A stretch of DNA of 64,000 bases from Piscicola geometra (taxonomy: Eukaryota > Annelida > Clitellata > Hirudinida > Piscicolidae). The position numbers were made by a program, and so were the translations under genes. The stretch lies in the NCBI GenBank assembly GCA_943735955.1, contig OX030955.1:10804147-10868146 (forward strand), given 5' to 3'. Below are positions 17,806-29,060 of the stretch, piece by piece (within the stretch, counting starts at the first letter, position 1; each line of letters begins with the position of its first letter). Under the pieces are notes generated by a model. It did no database searches, had not been told where the DNA came from, and saw nothing but the letters and a program-made list of their open reading frames with translations.

Positions 17806-20748
17806 GCTCCCGACGTTCTGCTGCCTTTTGACCCAGACATTCATCTATTTAACTCATTGAATCTGTCTTCATCAAGCTCTCCAACAACCCCACCCTCTAA
17901 TCTTCTTGCCAATGTTCAGAACTTTGATTTTAATTTTTCTTTGCTGCATATTAATGCAAGAAGTTTATATAACAAAATGGAAGAACTTAATTTTTTGTTG
18001 AAGGAAATTAATCTACAAATTTCTGTAATTGGTGTGTCAGAAACCTGGTTGGATGACACGTCATCACAACTTATTTCAATCCCTGGTTACACATTTATAA
18101 GTAAAAATAGGGAAAATCGCATTGGAGGCGGTGTAGGTTTTTTTATATCTAGCAGACTTTATTACGTAGTAAGAGATGATCTTTGTCCAAACTCTCAAGT
18201 TTTTGATTGGCTATGTATTGAAATAATTTCTGAAAACTCTCCTAATGTTCTCTTAATCGTTGTTTATAGACCACCAAATACAGATCCATTACTTTTTAAT
18301 GATGCACTCACTAAAACATTAAGAAATAAATCGATAAAAAATAATTTAATTTATATCCTTGGGGATTTCAATATTAATATATTAAATAGTGATTGTAATA
18401 TATCAAATGATTTTACCAATTTGATGTCATCATTCAACTTTATCCCACTCATCACTCACCCAACAAGAGTTACTTCATATTCCAGCACGCTTATCGACAA
18501 TATATACACAAATAACCTACAACTACACAAGTCTAGTATTTTGTCAAATGATTTATCCGACCACTATCCTATTTGCACCTTTTCGAAACTACAATTTAAA
18601 CAAAAATCTTTCACCCCACAAAATAATTTCGTATTTTCAGATAGGAATATTTTCAAATTAAATAGTTTTTTGTTATCACATGATTGGAGCAAGGTTTTGT
18701 CTTCTGACGACATAGATTTTGTCACAAAACACTTCATCGAAACAATACAAAGTGGTCTAACTACTCATTGTCAACATAATAACAGACATAATACTTGCTT
18801 GCGTAAACAAGCTTGGCTGACAAAAGCTCTTTTAGTTTCTTTAAAACACAAAAACAAGTTGTATAAAAAATGTATTATCTCTCCAACTGATCTCAATATA
18901 ACTACTTATAAAACTTATAAAAACTTATTTCATTCTCTTTGCAGAATTTATAAAAATAAATACAATAAAGAAGAATTCATTAAGCATAAAAATAATATTA
19001 AGAAAACATGGGATTTAATAAAATATCATTTAAATAACTACAATAAACAAAATAATATTACATTGAAAATTAACAATGAAATAATTACGGACAAATCTTC
19101 TATCGCAACTATTTTTAATAGTCAGTTTGCTGCTTTTTCTGAAAACAAAAATAATCATATTACAAAATCATATCTGAATAAAAGTCCACAAAATTCTTTT
19201 TTTCTCTTAGAAACAGATTTAATTGAAATAAGCTCTATCATTAAAACCATTTCAAATACATCTAGCTGTGGCGATGACCAAATTTCTAACAAACTTTTAA
19301 AGAAAATTTCACCAAATATATTAATTCCACTTACACATCTAATTAACGTATTTCTTAAAACAGGTTCATTTCCTTCTCTTTTTAAATTATCCAAAATTAT
19401 TCCAATACATAAAAATGGTTTAGAAAATGATTCGAACAATTATAGACCCATATCACCATTATCTTCTATATCAAAAATTTTAGAAAAAAATGTTTTTAAT
19501 CGACTTAATAATTTCATGGAAAACGAAAATATTCTATCACCTAGCCAATACGGTTTCACAAAAGGCAGTTCTACGGAACTAGCCATTTTGGATGTTGTGC
19601 ATCATGTTGCTACTGGTATTGATTCTCGCTTACACACATTAGGTATTTTCATTGATTTTTCAAAGGCATTTGATACCATTAACCATTCTATCTTGCTTGA
19701 TAAATTATTTCACTATGGAATACGTGGAACATGTCACAAATGGTTCTGTGAATATTTAAGAAATCGTTCCCAATATGTATACATTGATGGTGTAACATCT
19801 AACACACTAAAGATTAACACTGGTGTACCACAAGGATCTATTTTAGGACCTTTGTTATTTAACATTTATATTAATGATTTAATGAATCTTTCCGAAATTG
19901 CCAAATTTGTCCTTTATCCTGACGACACTACAGTATTGTTCCAAGACAAAAATGTTAATAATCTTATTTTAAAAACAAATACTTTTCTTAATTTGTTACA
20001 TCAATGGACAATTGACAACCAACTCAAAATCAACTATGCAAAAACATGCAGCATTCTTTTTGGCCCTAAAATAAAAACAAACATTATTAATTATACACTT
20101 ACAATTGATTCTTATATTATAGAGAGAGTCGATTATACAAAATTCTTAGGTATTTATATAACCAGTAATCTTTCTTGGAATGAACATATAATGTATATAT
20201 CAAAAAAACTTTCAAAAAATATTGGTATTTTACATAAACTTAAACACAATTTACCATCTCATATAATTAAGTTACTCTATTCTACTTTAATTCTACCTTA
20301 CTTGGCGTATTGTCTCCCTTTATGGGGACTTGCTTGCAAAACTCATTTACATCCTTTAAATGTTATACAAAATAATTTTCTTAGAGTTCTGTTTAATTTA
20401 CACTTTCATGACCACATATCTCATCTGTATCTTCCAGCTCAAATTTTAACAATCAATCAGTTATACATCTCTAAAACCTATATTCTTTTTCATAAACTTA
20501 TAATAAAAAACACATCCTCCTATTTTACACATTTAATACATTCCTTCACATCCAACTGCACACGAACATTGAGAACTAAGTCTGACTATTACTTACAAAC
20601 TCCAAGAACCAATTTCTATCTTAATAGTCCAATCTATGCAGGGCTCCAACTCTGGAACAGATTGCCATTGAATTTGAAAAATATACAGCAAACCCTTTAT
20701 TTTAAGAAAATAATTAAACCACTTATAATTTCCAATCACTTTAATTAA
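17803..20748 (+). CDS. LINE ORF2 protein: endonuclease and reverse transcriptase
   Basis: 981 residues from the ATG at 17803. The endonuclease shows HINARS (N51), SETW (E80), YRPP (155-158), GDFN (D188, N190) and SDHYP (D253, H254), the full catalytic set. The reverse transcriptase has NYRPISPLSSISKILEK (from 546), FIDFSKAFDTINH (D618) and PQGSILGPLLFN. The catalytic box is YPDD (705-708) instead of YADD or FADD, an Ala-to-Pro change beside the catalytic aspartates, explained by one G-to-C change. No RNase H follows. The C-terminal 200 residues match the usual tail (W.EHI..I..K...NIG.L...). The frame could extend upstream without ATG, but the TAATG overlap makes reinitiation at 17803 the likely start. 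Confidence 0.92.
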   Translation: MAPDVLLPFDPDIHLFNSLNLSSSSSPTTPPSNLLANVQNFDFNFSLLHINARSLYNKMEELNFLLKEINLQISVIGVSETWLDDTSSQLISIPGYTFISKNRENRIGGGVGFFISSRLYYVVRDDLCPNSQVFDWLCIEIISENSPNVLLIVVYRPPNTDPLLFNDALTKTLRNKSIKNNLIYILGDFNINILNSDCNISNDFTNLMSSFNFIPLITHPTRVTSYSSTLIDNIYTNNLQLHKSSILSNDLSDHYPICTFSKLQFKQKSFTPQNNFVFSDRNIFKLNSFLLSHDWSKVLSSDDIDFVTKHFIETIQSGLTTHCQHNNRHNTCLRKQAWLTKALLVSLKHKNKLYKKCIISPTDLNITTYKTYKNLFHSLCRIYKNKYNKEEFIKHKNNIKKTWDLIKYHLNNYNKQNNITLKINNEIITDKSSIATIFNSQFAAFSENKNNHITKSYLNKSPQNSFFLLETDLIEISSIIKTISNTSSCGDDQISNKLLKKISPNILIPLTHLINVFLKTGSFPSLFKLSKIIPIHKNGLENDSNNYRPISPLSSISKILEKNVFNRLNNFMENENILSPSQYGFTKGSSTELAILDVVHHVATGIDSRLHTLGIFIDFSKAFDTINHSILLDKLFHYGIRGTCHKWFCEYLRNRSQYVYIDGVTSNTLKINTGVPQGSILGPLLFNIYINDLMNLSEIAKFVLYPDDTTVLFQDKNVNNLILKTNTFLNLLHQWTIDNQLKINYAKTCSILFGPKIKTNIINYTLTIDSYIIERVDYTKFLGIYITSNLSWNEHIMYISKKLSKNIGILHKLKHNLPSHIIKLLYSTLILPYLAYCLPLWGLACKTHLHPLNVIQNNFLRVLFNLHFHDHISHLYLPAQILTINQLYISKTYILFHKLIIKNTSSYFTHLIHSFTSNCTRTLRTKSDYYLQTPRTNFYLNSPIYAGLQLWNRLPLNLKNIQQTLYFKKIIKPLIISNHFN

Positions 20749-20883
20749 TTTCTTTTGTAAATCAATGAAAACATTTGTTATTATTAACAATTCTTTTAAT
20801 TTGTGAATTTAATTAAGAAGTTCATGTATTATTTTATTTTTTCTAAGAGGTCATACAAGCATTTATTTGCTTCGATTTCTAAA

Positions 20884-20903
20884 TTTATTTGCTTGCAAAT
20901 AAA
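20884..20903 (+). promoter_or_regulatory. 3'-terminal hairpin of the LINE
   Basis: TTTATTTGC and GCAAATAAA form a perfect 9-bp stem directly before the TTG-rich tail. A stem-loop at this place is the usual recognition site for the RT in stringent LINEs; the role here is inferred. Confidence 0.6.
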
Positions 20904-20925
20904 CGAATTGTTGTTGTTATTATTC

Positions 20926-21479
20926 ACGCTTTAAGCACATTAAAAATTCCGACTCTTTAAAACACACACGCCTTGGACTAGACAACAGGTACGAAAGTTA
21001 CAGCATTATGTGAAACATCGTCTTAGATCCGAAATAAAATACGATCTTTTTAACTGCAGCAACTTTAATATACGCTATTGGAGCTGGAATTGCCGCAGCT
21101 GTTAGCACCAGACTTGTCCTTCAATTGAACTTCGATAAAAGATTAAAATTCTTTTCATTTCAATTACGAGGCCTCGTATTGTATGTAATATTACGACGAC
21201 AAACCCTGGTGATTATCACCTTGAGACTTGCCGCAAAAATCACAAGTGGTAGCAACAATGAAGATTGGATGAGCCATGTCTTCGGAGAAGCTGTGCAGCT
21301 TCTTGGGCTGTTTTTTTTGCATCTGTGTATGTACGTTAGGATGCCAATGAAAACAATGAGAAAAATGTTTTTTTAAACTTTAATGCTCTAAGTATTCTGG
21401 GTTTCTATTATGCTCAAAAATAACTAAAATTTCATTAAAATATAATCATATTTATTCACTGCACAACAAGCTTAAACGT
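20926..21479. other. Intergenic DNA with an unassigned 83-codon open frame
   Basis: The open frame at 21125-21376 (plus strand, QLLGLFFLHLCMYVRMPMKT near its end) is hydrophobic and has no recognisable family; it is not supported as a gene. Confidence 0.3.
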
Positions 21480-22330
21480 TTCGTAATTCTTTGTCCTCGA
21501 GAAAGATTATGCCGCGCATCCGCTGGACTTTAATAAGTATATCTCCGAGAAACGCAAAATTTCAAAAAAAGTTATGGAAAATACATTTATTTCTTTAATT
21601 CACAAAGGCGCATAAATGTCAAAGAATGTGGTTTATCGTCTTACAGTTCTAGTGTCTGAAGATGGAATAATGAAACTGTTAAGCGTAGCAAAACTACCCA
21701 ATGAAACTGGAAAGGCAGAATCCAATGTTGTGTTTAATCTTATTCATGAATGAAAACTTCATGATAAAATTTATTTTATAAGTTTTTAAACAGCATAGAT
21801 GTTCGTTCCGAGGCCTGCAAACTCCAAGAGCATAGAATGGATCGTAATTTGATTAGCTTAGCTTGTATGCATAACATTTCCAAAGATTTGCGGCATCCTG
21901 GGCTTCAATTGACCTTTCTTGGTATGAAAATAGAATAAATGTTGATTCTATTGCATCCGTTCACAATGCAACTCGGGATGATCTCATTGACTTTATTCAG
22001 CAGCGGTTAGCAGTTTCAGTCTAGAGATGACTATTAGGAGCTACTACAGATGTCGCTTCGGTTTCTTGGAGCAGAGGTCAGGGCTGATATACACATTGGT
22101 TCTCTTAGCGCTATCCATAGAGCACGTTGGATGGCCAAGATCATCTACTGTCTTTAAATATTCTTGTTTCGCCCAAAATTTCAGCTGACGGCACAAGAAT
22201 TGTCATCATTCGCTCACTTTAACACTTTTATTCTTGAGGTTTACCTTAAAAACTGGTTAACGTGTGTTTGTGGTCTATCTGCCCAATGAAACGATCTAAA
22301 GCTTTTTTAGCAGTTAACAAATCACTATTG
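21480..22330 (+). pseudogene. Decayed ORF of an uncharacterised invertebrate protein family
   Basis: Translated pieces in shifting frames read KLLSVAKLPNETGKAESNVV, then KLQEHRMDRNLIS, NATRDDLIDFIQQRLAVS, and most tellingly LGAEVRADIHIGSLSAIHRA followed by RWMAKIIYCL.IFLF..KFQLTAQELSSFAHFN and LEVYLKNWL. I recognise the HRARWMAK..Y.LKI.LF...F.LT..E pattern from a family of unnamed proteins repeated in many invertebrate genomes, probably transposon-derived. The name and function are unknown to me. Several frameshifts and stops show this copy is dead. Confidence 0.45.
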
Positions 22331-22870
22331 ATTTATTGACTAGCCTTTGTAAGCACCAAACATATTTGAGACATGAATCTAAATAGTTTTAAAAAATAGA
22401 CCCTCACCATTTTTGACCCTTGGTGGAAATTCTGTATTCATAAAAAAAAATTCCAAACTGCCTACACCACCAATATTTTTATTATAACATGAAATTAAAT
22501 GAGGTTGTGGTACAAAAACAATTTTTTATCGAACCTTTTCCAATTTTAATTAGGACCTAGACTTTGAAAATCACTCGAAAGTGTAACGAACGCATTTTCA
22601 CTCCATTTGACTGTCACTATTTTATTAAGATTGTCAAATATTTTGTTGTTAAAACCTCTTCCCAATTTTGCCAATGACTTACTATCTTATAAAGTACTTT
22701 GGAAAAGTCTATTTTCCCTAATAGTGTTTGTTGCAAGAAAACTCAGCTTCTTAAATTTTATCATCTTTTGGTTAAACATTAACAACCACCAAATCATTCT
22801 CGTCAATGGCTTCGTCGTCGATTTATAGCCTTCAAAAATTCCGCATAAAAAGACGAGTAGAATGCAAGAA
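22331..22870. other. Intergenic DNA, no gene seen
   Basis: AT-rich; a 73-codon open frame at 22607-22828 has only hydrophobic, low-complexity content. Confidence 0.35.
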
Positions 22871-22909
22871 TTGCAGTCGATTCACCCCTTAACCGATTCA
22901 CCCTTTCTT
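22871..22909 (+). repeat. Solo terminus of the 16-bp fold-back element
   Basis: GAATTGCAGTCGATTCACCC and the following one and a half 16-bp units match the left end of the element at 6923, without any interior or partner end within reach. It confirms that GAATTGCA is part of the terminus and that the family is dispersed. Confidence 0.8.
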
Positions 22910-23684
22910 AATTTTAGTACTTAGAATGATGAGAATAGAATTTATCAATTTATAGTATAAATTGTATACCTTTTTGGAATTAGTTAATAGATATTTCTAT
23001 TTTCGTTTATGTGAAAATACATTTATTTGAAAATATTGGTATCTCCGATGCAAACATCATGAAAATTAATTTATAAAAATCTAATTTAATACATTCTTAG
23101 TAATCCAAATAACATTTAGTAATTAAAACTTACTAAATTTGAAGCGTAACCAGGTAATTTAGAAGAAATTGCGTGTTTGTTGCTTGGATACATGGGCATA
23201 ATAGCCTTGTCATCATTCCACTCTATTGAGACACAAGATAATCTTGAAACATCCAGACTTTAATACATTTATCGCTGTTGAATTGAGTTTTATTTCATAA
23301 AGAGCTTATATTCTTAGATTCTTTAGACTTAGAGATTAGCAATGACTTGTGTGTTGAACATATTTTGTAAGTTAAAACATATGCATTTTAAGTTGAGTAC
23401 TTGTATCAAGCATTTGAATGTATTTTTGAAGCGTTGAAAAGTATTCTAACTATTAAATTAATTCCATTGCGATAATACAAAAGGGAAATTATTTCAGTGA
23501 ATTGTGCCTGGAACGGGCAGCTAAAATATATTTTGGGTAGTTTATGTTAAAAAAAGGATTTTAAACGATAAAAAAATTAATTTTGAGCCTATTTTTAAAA
23601 AATGTAAAATTAAATTAATTACAGAATTTTCATAGTTCATTTTAAAATATGTTTATGTGTAATTATATTTCAATATGTTTATAA

Positions 23685-24660
23685 TAGAGCTTTTCCACGA
23701 TTGAAAATTTTAATCGCCGTTAATCGTTCGATTAAAAATTTCAATCGTATTTTAACAGAATTTAAAAAAAAGTAATTTACATATGAAAGAATAAAAAACG
23801 AATCCATAAATGGAATTGTAACACATCATTTTTGAGCAAACAAGTTTTTCAACATTTGTTCGATCTAAAGAGACTCTTTTCTTGCTAACTATGTGTCCTG
23901 ATAAGCTGACGTTCACATGGAACTGTACTTGCAGGAGATGAAAAGTACTTTTCTTCCCAGTTTCACAAGAGCCGGATATGCCCCTTAGCGTTGTTGCCAC
24001 CAAAAAAAGAGAACAACTCTCAACGCCTATCTCAGATTTTTTTCTATAAAGTTTAATGATTGACTTAGTAATCATTAAGATATCTTCAGAATCTGAAGTT
24101 AAATATGTTTGTAGTCTTTTTTTGGTGAAGGCTGTATAGTTTTATGAGGTTTTCTTTAACTCTTTCATTTTTAAAAAAAAGCATTTTAAATGTTTAAATC
24201 GGGGGTCTAATGATTTGGCAATTCTTGACCATTGGATATTCCGATTTTTATTTCTCTGCTCCAATTTGGAAAGAAATTTTGTGTGTGAAAAGAATGACTT
24301 AAGCTGGATAATCTTCTGAAGTGCATATTTCTTGTGTAAATTTTTAAGTGACAAATTGCAAGTAACGCTATTGAAAATTTCAAGTCATTTTCACCACTAG
24401 AATTTCTGTTTCAAATCTTCAAGAAATTATAAGTTTTTTGATGAAATGCAATTTTTCATATTCGTTTGTTGACCGTAGTGTTTGTTTTCACTTGCTGGCA
24501 ATGTAACCAAAACAGCAAAAAACAGTACACTTTGGATAAGTTTAAATGCATTAAAATTTTTCCATTTTTTAATGCGTTAAAAAATTCAACGGCATTAAAC
24601 ATTTTAACGGTCATTAATTGATTAACGCGTTAATCGAAAGTTAACGTAGATTAAAGCACA
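23685..24660. mobile_element. MITE-like element with TTAACG-rich ends
   Basis: The left end TAGAGCTTTTCCACGATTG and the right end GATTAACGCGTTAATCGAAA followed by GTTAACGTAGATTAAAGCAC recur at 52.8-53.7 kb and 61.4-62.05 kb. The interior is AT-rich; short open frames on the minus strand (23752-24075, 24142-24354) have no recognised motif. The GAGCTGTTCCACGATT-type terminus is reminiscent of hAT MITEs, but no target duplication was confirmed. Confidence 0.55.
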
Positions 24661-25297
24661 GACGTGACCTAGGAATTTCTTCAATGACACTAATAAAAAT
24701 CAAAATTGTTTGAGTGTCCTTAGTTTCTTGCGAATCGCTTTGACTGACATCAAATTTCGTCATAGTTTTCTCGTTAGTTCTTAAAACAAAGACACATACG
24801 TCTCATAAATTATGACTATTACTACATTATTTTAGAATTTAAAATAGATATTGCTAACCCGTTTTCACGTTTGATTTTAGTGGGCCGTGTAGACTATAAA
24901 AAATTGCCAAATAGTCCACTGTTTCAAAAAGTTGAAAAACCACTGACATCTGACCCTGTTTGGCATCAATTATACGATCTGAAAACTGCTTGCAGTAGTC
25001 AAGGACGGTCGGGTAACTATCACTTTCAAATAACTCCTAAAATGTGAACATTTATGTGGAAACACGATAATTTTTTAAAACACTTTATTATTGAAAACTT
25101 CATAGAGAGTAAAAATAAAAATTAGTGAAACTATTATTTATTAGTCATTTTAGGCCTACCAACTATGTACTTTTATACTTAATTATAACTTGGCATCAAT
25201 TGCTGAAGACTTTGTTAATTTTGATTTGTTAACATATAATACTATATTGCTTCTGTTTATTTTATGCCAAAGTAGAGTTTAAATCTCGAGTCAATTT
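24661..25297. other. Intergenic DNA, no gene seen
   Basis: AT-rich unique-looking sequence. Confidence 0.35.
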
Positions 25298-25475
25298 GGC
25301 GAGCGAGATGGTTTAGATAATAAAGTCGTTGGACCTGCATATTAAAGGTCGCCAGTTCGAATCCCTGTTCAGCCCACCGTGAGCTATCATATACCTAGTG
25401 TGTATGATGCGGTGTTTCACGTCGTGTGAACTTATGGAGTCTCAGTAGCGTGCCTTGGCGCATTATAAATAGGCA
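25298..25475 (+). mobile_element. tRNA-derived SINE, short subfamily
   Basis: The tRNA-like head has an A-box-like GATGGTTTAGATAA and an intact B box GTTCGAATCC (25355-25364). The body carries ATCATATACCTAGTGTGTATG and GCGGTGTTTCACG, ending in CGCATTATAAATAGGCATTA. A second short copy lies inverted at 35620-35794; two longer relatives lie at 58520-58752 and 63488-63719. Pol III transcription is inferred from the boxes. Confidence 0.85.
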
Positions 25476-26937
25476 TTATCAACGAAACCTCACGTTCAGC
25501 CAAGTCATTGACAACTTTGACACATCGCCCAGGACGTTTTCTTTCTTGATACTTTGGTTGAGATTTACAATCACTAAGATCGGTTTGCTATTAATTTCTT
25601 GGATTCTAAAAAAACCGTTAAAAAAATTTAGTGCTCTTTGTAGCAAAGTTATGAAGTTTAATAGTAGTCAGATACTGAATGGCTGCCTTCGCTTTAACCC
25701 ATAAGAGCCCGCCCCATGATCCATACTATGTAAAAACTCATAATTCATGATTCCATCTTAGTTTGGGGCTTATTATCGAAACTTAATTCATAACTTAACA
25801 TTTCAAATATTTTGAAGGTTTTTTTTCTAAATATGGGTCACTGGGCTAACTTTTTTTGTCAAAACAAAATTGATAACATGGTTCGATTATTTACTAATTG
25901 TGAACAAATATTTATGCTAAAATACATACATAGGTACTCAAAGATATGAATAATTTATTTTTATTGTCTAAATATCGAGTAATCAAATATGAGTTTATAA
26001 TTATAATATACACATATTGGGAAAAATTAGTATTTAAAATGTCAAAAACAAGGTTTCGTTTGTTTTCTTTGTGTTGACAATAGTAGTGCCCGACTGAATT
26101 TTTTGAAAAATTAAGCCAAAAATTCTAAAGCAATAATTTAGGCTTATAATCAGCCAATTGGAGCGATATATGCTTCCAATGGCTATTGCGTGAAAATTCT
26201 AATCACTCGAATTGTCCAGATTTATTTCTTTTAGAAACAAAGTCGTTTTTTCAGTATTATCCACTTATGAGAGTAATTCAAAATCATAATTTAAGCCCAG
26301 TGGTAACCCAGAGTTTTGTATGAAACTAGAAGCAAATGATTGGGTAAGAGCCCACTGATCCGATATCGGACATATTAATTTATATGTAATTTGTAGCTAT
26401 TCTGGATAAATTATAAGCAAGTAATTTTTTCTATTGTGTTGTTTACGGTTAAAAGTATATACTTTCAAAAAAATAAAAGCATAATTACTGCTTCGTATTA
26501 TTTTCTATTGGGTCAAACAAGTAAAACAAAAAATGTTGATTTCGCATGATATAAAAATTGACTGTAAATAAACTATAGCACCAATTTAAATAAATAATTT
26601 TCTAAAGTGTAGCTAACGCATCTATAATACCTAACAGACACCAAAGAAAATTATATATGATTACTTAATTAATTATACTAATTTAATTTTCATGTCAAAA
26701 TTCGGATCACTAGCCTTCAACCTTTTGGAGTGCAACTATCATCAAGCAATTCTCCTCTAGTGTGACATCAAAGAAACCAAAAGCAAAGAGTTTCTGTAAG
26801 ATCTCAAAGGTGTCTCTCAAAAGCTGTTGTAGCAAAGTTGGCCGTAGAACTTTCAAAACTAGTATTTTAGATATATTTACGTGATGAACAAAATGACTTC
26901 TTGCATGTGACGCCATATTTTATGACCATATAAAAGA
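25476..26937. other. Intergenic DNA, no supported gene
   Basis: AT-rich. A minus-strand open frame at 26710-26916 ends in FDVTLEENCLMIVALQKVEG, and a closely related sequence recurs at the very end of the window (63930-64000), so it is a dispersed coding-like fragment rather than a gene. Confidence 0.4.
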
Positions 26938-27037
26938 CCATCATCATCATCATTATCATCATCATCATCATTATCATCATCATCATCATCATCATCACCA
27001 CCATCATCATTATCATCATCATTATCATCATCCTCAC
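26938..27037. repeat. (ATC)n microsatellite, split by the hAT insertion
   Basis: About 33 ATC-type units with TTATC interruptions. It continues on the far side of the inserted element at 29042-29060, so the transposon landed in a longer microsatellite. Confidence 0.9.
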
Positions 27038-29033
27038 CAGTGGCTCAAGCCCCCCCCCCAGACCTATTCGAAGGGTCTCGCACTTTTTCGAAAATCGATG
27101 AGTTTTTTTGGTGGTGAGGGGGGGTAAGAAATTTTTCAATATGCCATAGGACAATGATATTTTCTCTGGATGGTCATCGGGTCTTTATCTACAAAACATT
27201 TAATATATCAACACAGAACATAGAGATCCCACCAAAATAACACTAACATGTCACGAATTTTGAGAAGAAATAGAGCACCACTAGACCTTAACTACACATT
27301 TTAATTTTTACACTTTTCATATGTAAATTTTTCCAGCTATGACAAGTATATAAAGAATAACGCAGGTAGACAAAATAACTCCCGAGCTTTCAGAATTATC
27401 CAACCTTCATGGAAAGGATGCTGAAACTGTGTAAAGACAGCTCAAAATCACATCAGCACATCAAGTTTATGTGCGGATCAGTCTGATCTCATTGCATGTA
27501 TCGAACTGCAAGAACTCTTTTGAACCACAAGCCTTCAGCCCAAGCAGCACTATATGCTCGATGTTGCTCTGACTCTGCCAGTTACTTCATAAGATGCTGA
27601 AAGAGCATTTTCTAAACTTCAGCTTATTAAAATTCATTTTGAGACGACTGATTCTGCTCGTCGTTTGCAAAGCTTGTTTGAGAATATCTGCTACCAAAAC
27701 AGCTACTGCACTTCTTCCAGTAAATGAAAGGGTAAAAATATTTTTTCAAACTGATCGAAAAATTGTTTTGTAACTGAGAATACATCAAAATTTAGTTGAA
27801 ACTAAATATTTTAACAAAAATTATAGACTGTTTAGGATCTCATTAATTAATCATTAATAAACTATCTAAATTCTTTATCAATTATAATTTGTAGTTTTAT
27901 TTAGCCCATTTACCTCTGCTACTCGAAAAAAAAGTTAACGTGAATTTTACATTTAGACTTGCATTATATGGTTATAATGACAACTCAAGCAAAATTGAAA
28001 ACAATTATTTCAAAAGTTTTAATGGGGCAAAATATTGCAAAAACGCAACGTGAGCGGGAAGTGTGACATTCTAATGTGCAGTAAAAAATCATAAATAAAT
28101 TGATTCAAATCCCATTTATTAAAACTGAAATAAATTTCAATTGCAAATAGTTTGATAAAATTACGACTTCTAATTATTTTATTAGTTATAATAATAATTA
28201 TTATTATTTTATTTATTATTTATTTCATTTATTTTAGTTATAATAATAATTTTTTTATTTTAACTACAACAGCACTCATTTAGCGTGAATTACAACACCA
28301 CTCAAACTGTCGTGCTGTTTCAAAGACGACACTGACGACGAATTTTATCTTTATTAAAATTTTATAATCAACCTATGAGAGGTTAAAAACTATATTTTCT
28401 TCAATAAAAGCTTCAAGTGTGAAGCACTTGCGGTTTGGAATTTTTTTCGAAATATAAAACCAACATTCATCTACAAAATTCAACTTTTAATTTTAATTCT
28501 ATAAATTTTAAAATACATTAAAATTAAAATAATAATTTTTTTATTTTTATATTATCTATTGTAATGAATGACTAGGCTTATTAAAAATCAAAAATAAAAT
28601 CATATTACGTCAAAGTTGCGAAAACGCACAATTGATTTTTAAAAGCATTGAAAACGTTTTACAAGTTATTTTGAATATTAAAAATTAATTCAAGTATTAA
28701 CTATTTTTTCACCCTAAAATTAAGACTAAATTTGTATAAAAATACTAAAATCGAAGGATAAAATAGAAAAATTATCTAAGCGAGGAAAGATTGTTTTGAG
28801 AAAATTTAAATGTGAACAGGAAATGAAAGATTATGAATAATAAAATAAAAATGTTGAAATTTAACTTATGAAATTAAAATTTATTGTAAAAAATATGTGA
28901 AAAAAAACAAGGTTTTAAAACAGCAAGAAAATATAAAAATTGATGTTGCAAAACGCAACAGTTGCGGTAAATAATTATTTTAAAAAATCTAAAGTTGAGC
29001 CCCCCCCAGCATTTTTCGCTGGTTGCGCCCCTG
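27038..29033 (+). mobile_element. hAT transposon copy A, with exact 8-bp target duplication
   Basis: Bounded by ATCCTCAC at 27030-27037 and 29034-29041. The ends are CAGTGGCTCAAGCC on the left and, inverted, CAGGGGCGCAACCAGC on the right, a hAT-style terminal inverted repeat. The interior is AT-rich apart from a transposase C-terminal remnant at 27560-27725. About 2 kb and lacking most of the transposase, it is an internally deleted derivative. The same element lies inverted at 54910-58262. Confidence 0.85.
27560..27725 (+). pseudogene. hAT transposase C-terminal dimerisation domain remnant
   Basis: The frame reads LDVALTLPVTS, a stop, then DAERAFSKLQLIKIHFETTD and SARRLQSLFENICY. LPVTS..AER.FS.L..IK..LR is the conserved dimerisation motif of hAT transposases. 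The stop replaces a small residue within the motif, and the rest of the protein is absent. Confidence 0.8.
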
Positions 29034-29060
29034 ATCCTCACCATCATCATCATCGTCGTC

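Larger units (their letters stand above)
16620..20925 (+). mobile_element. Near-complete CR1/L2-group LINE with two ORFs
   Basis: 5' region before 16772, ORF1 16772-17803, ORF2 17803-20748, a 176-bp 3' UTR with a terminal hairpin (20884-20903) and a TTG/TTA tail (about 20908-20922). Both ORFs are uninterrupted, so insertion is fairly recent. The apurinic-type endonuclease plus RT without an RNase H domain, and the trinucleotide tail, fit the CR1/L2 group of the Jockey superfamily. The exact 5' boundary and target duplication could not be defined; 16620 is approximate. It lies beside, and opposite to, an older decayed LINE. Confidence 0.8.

Noticed and set aside
25298..25370. Functional tRNA gene
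   Set aside because: Stems do not pair well, the head continues into a shared SINE body, and four related copies exist.
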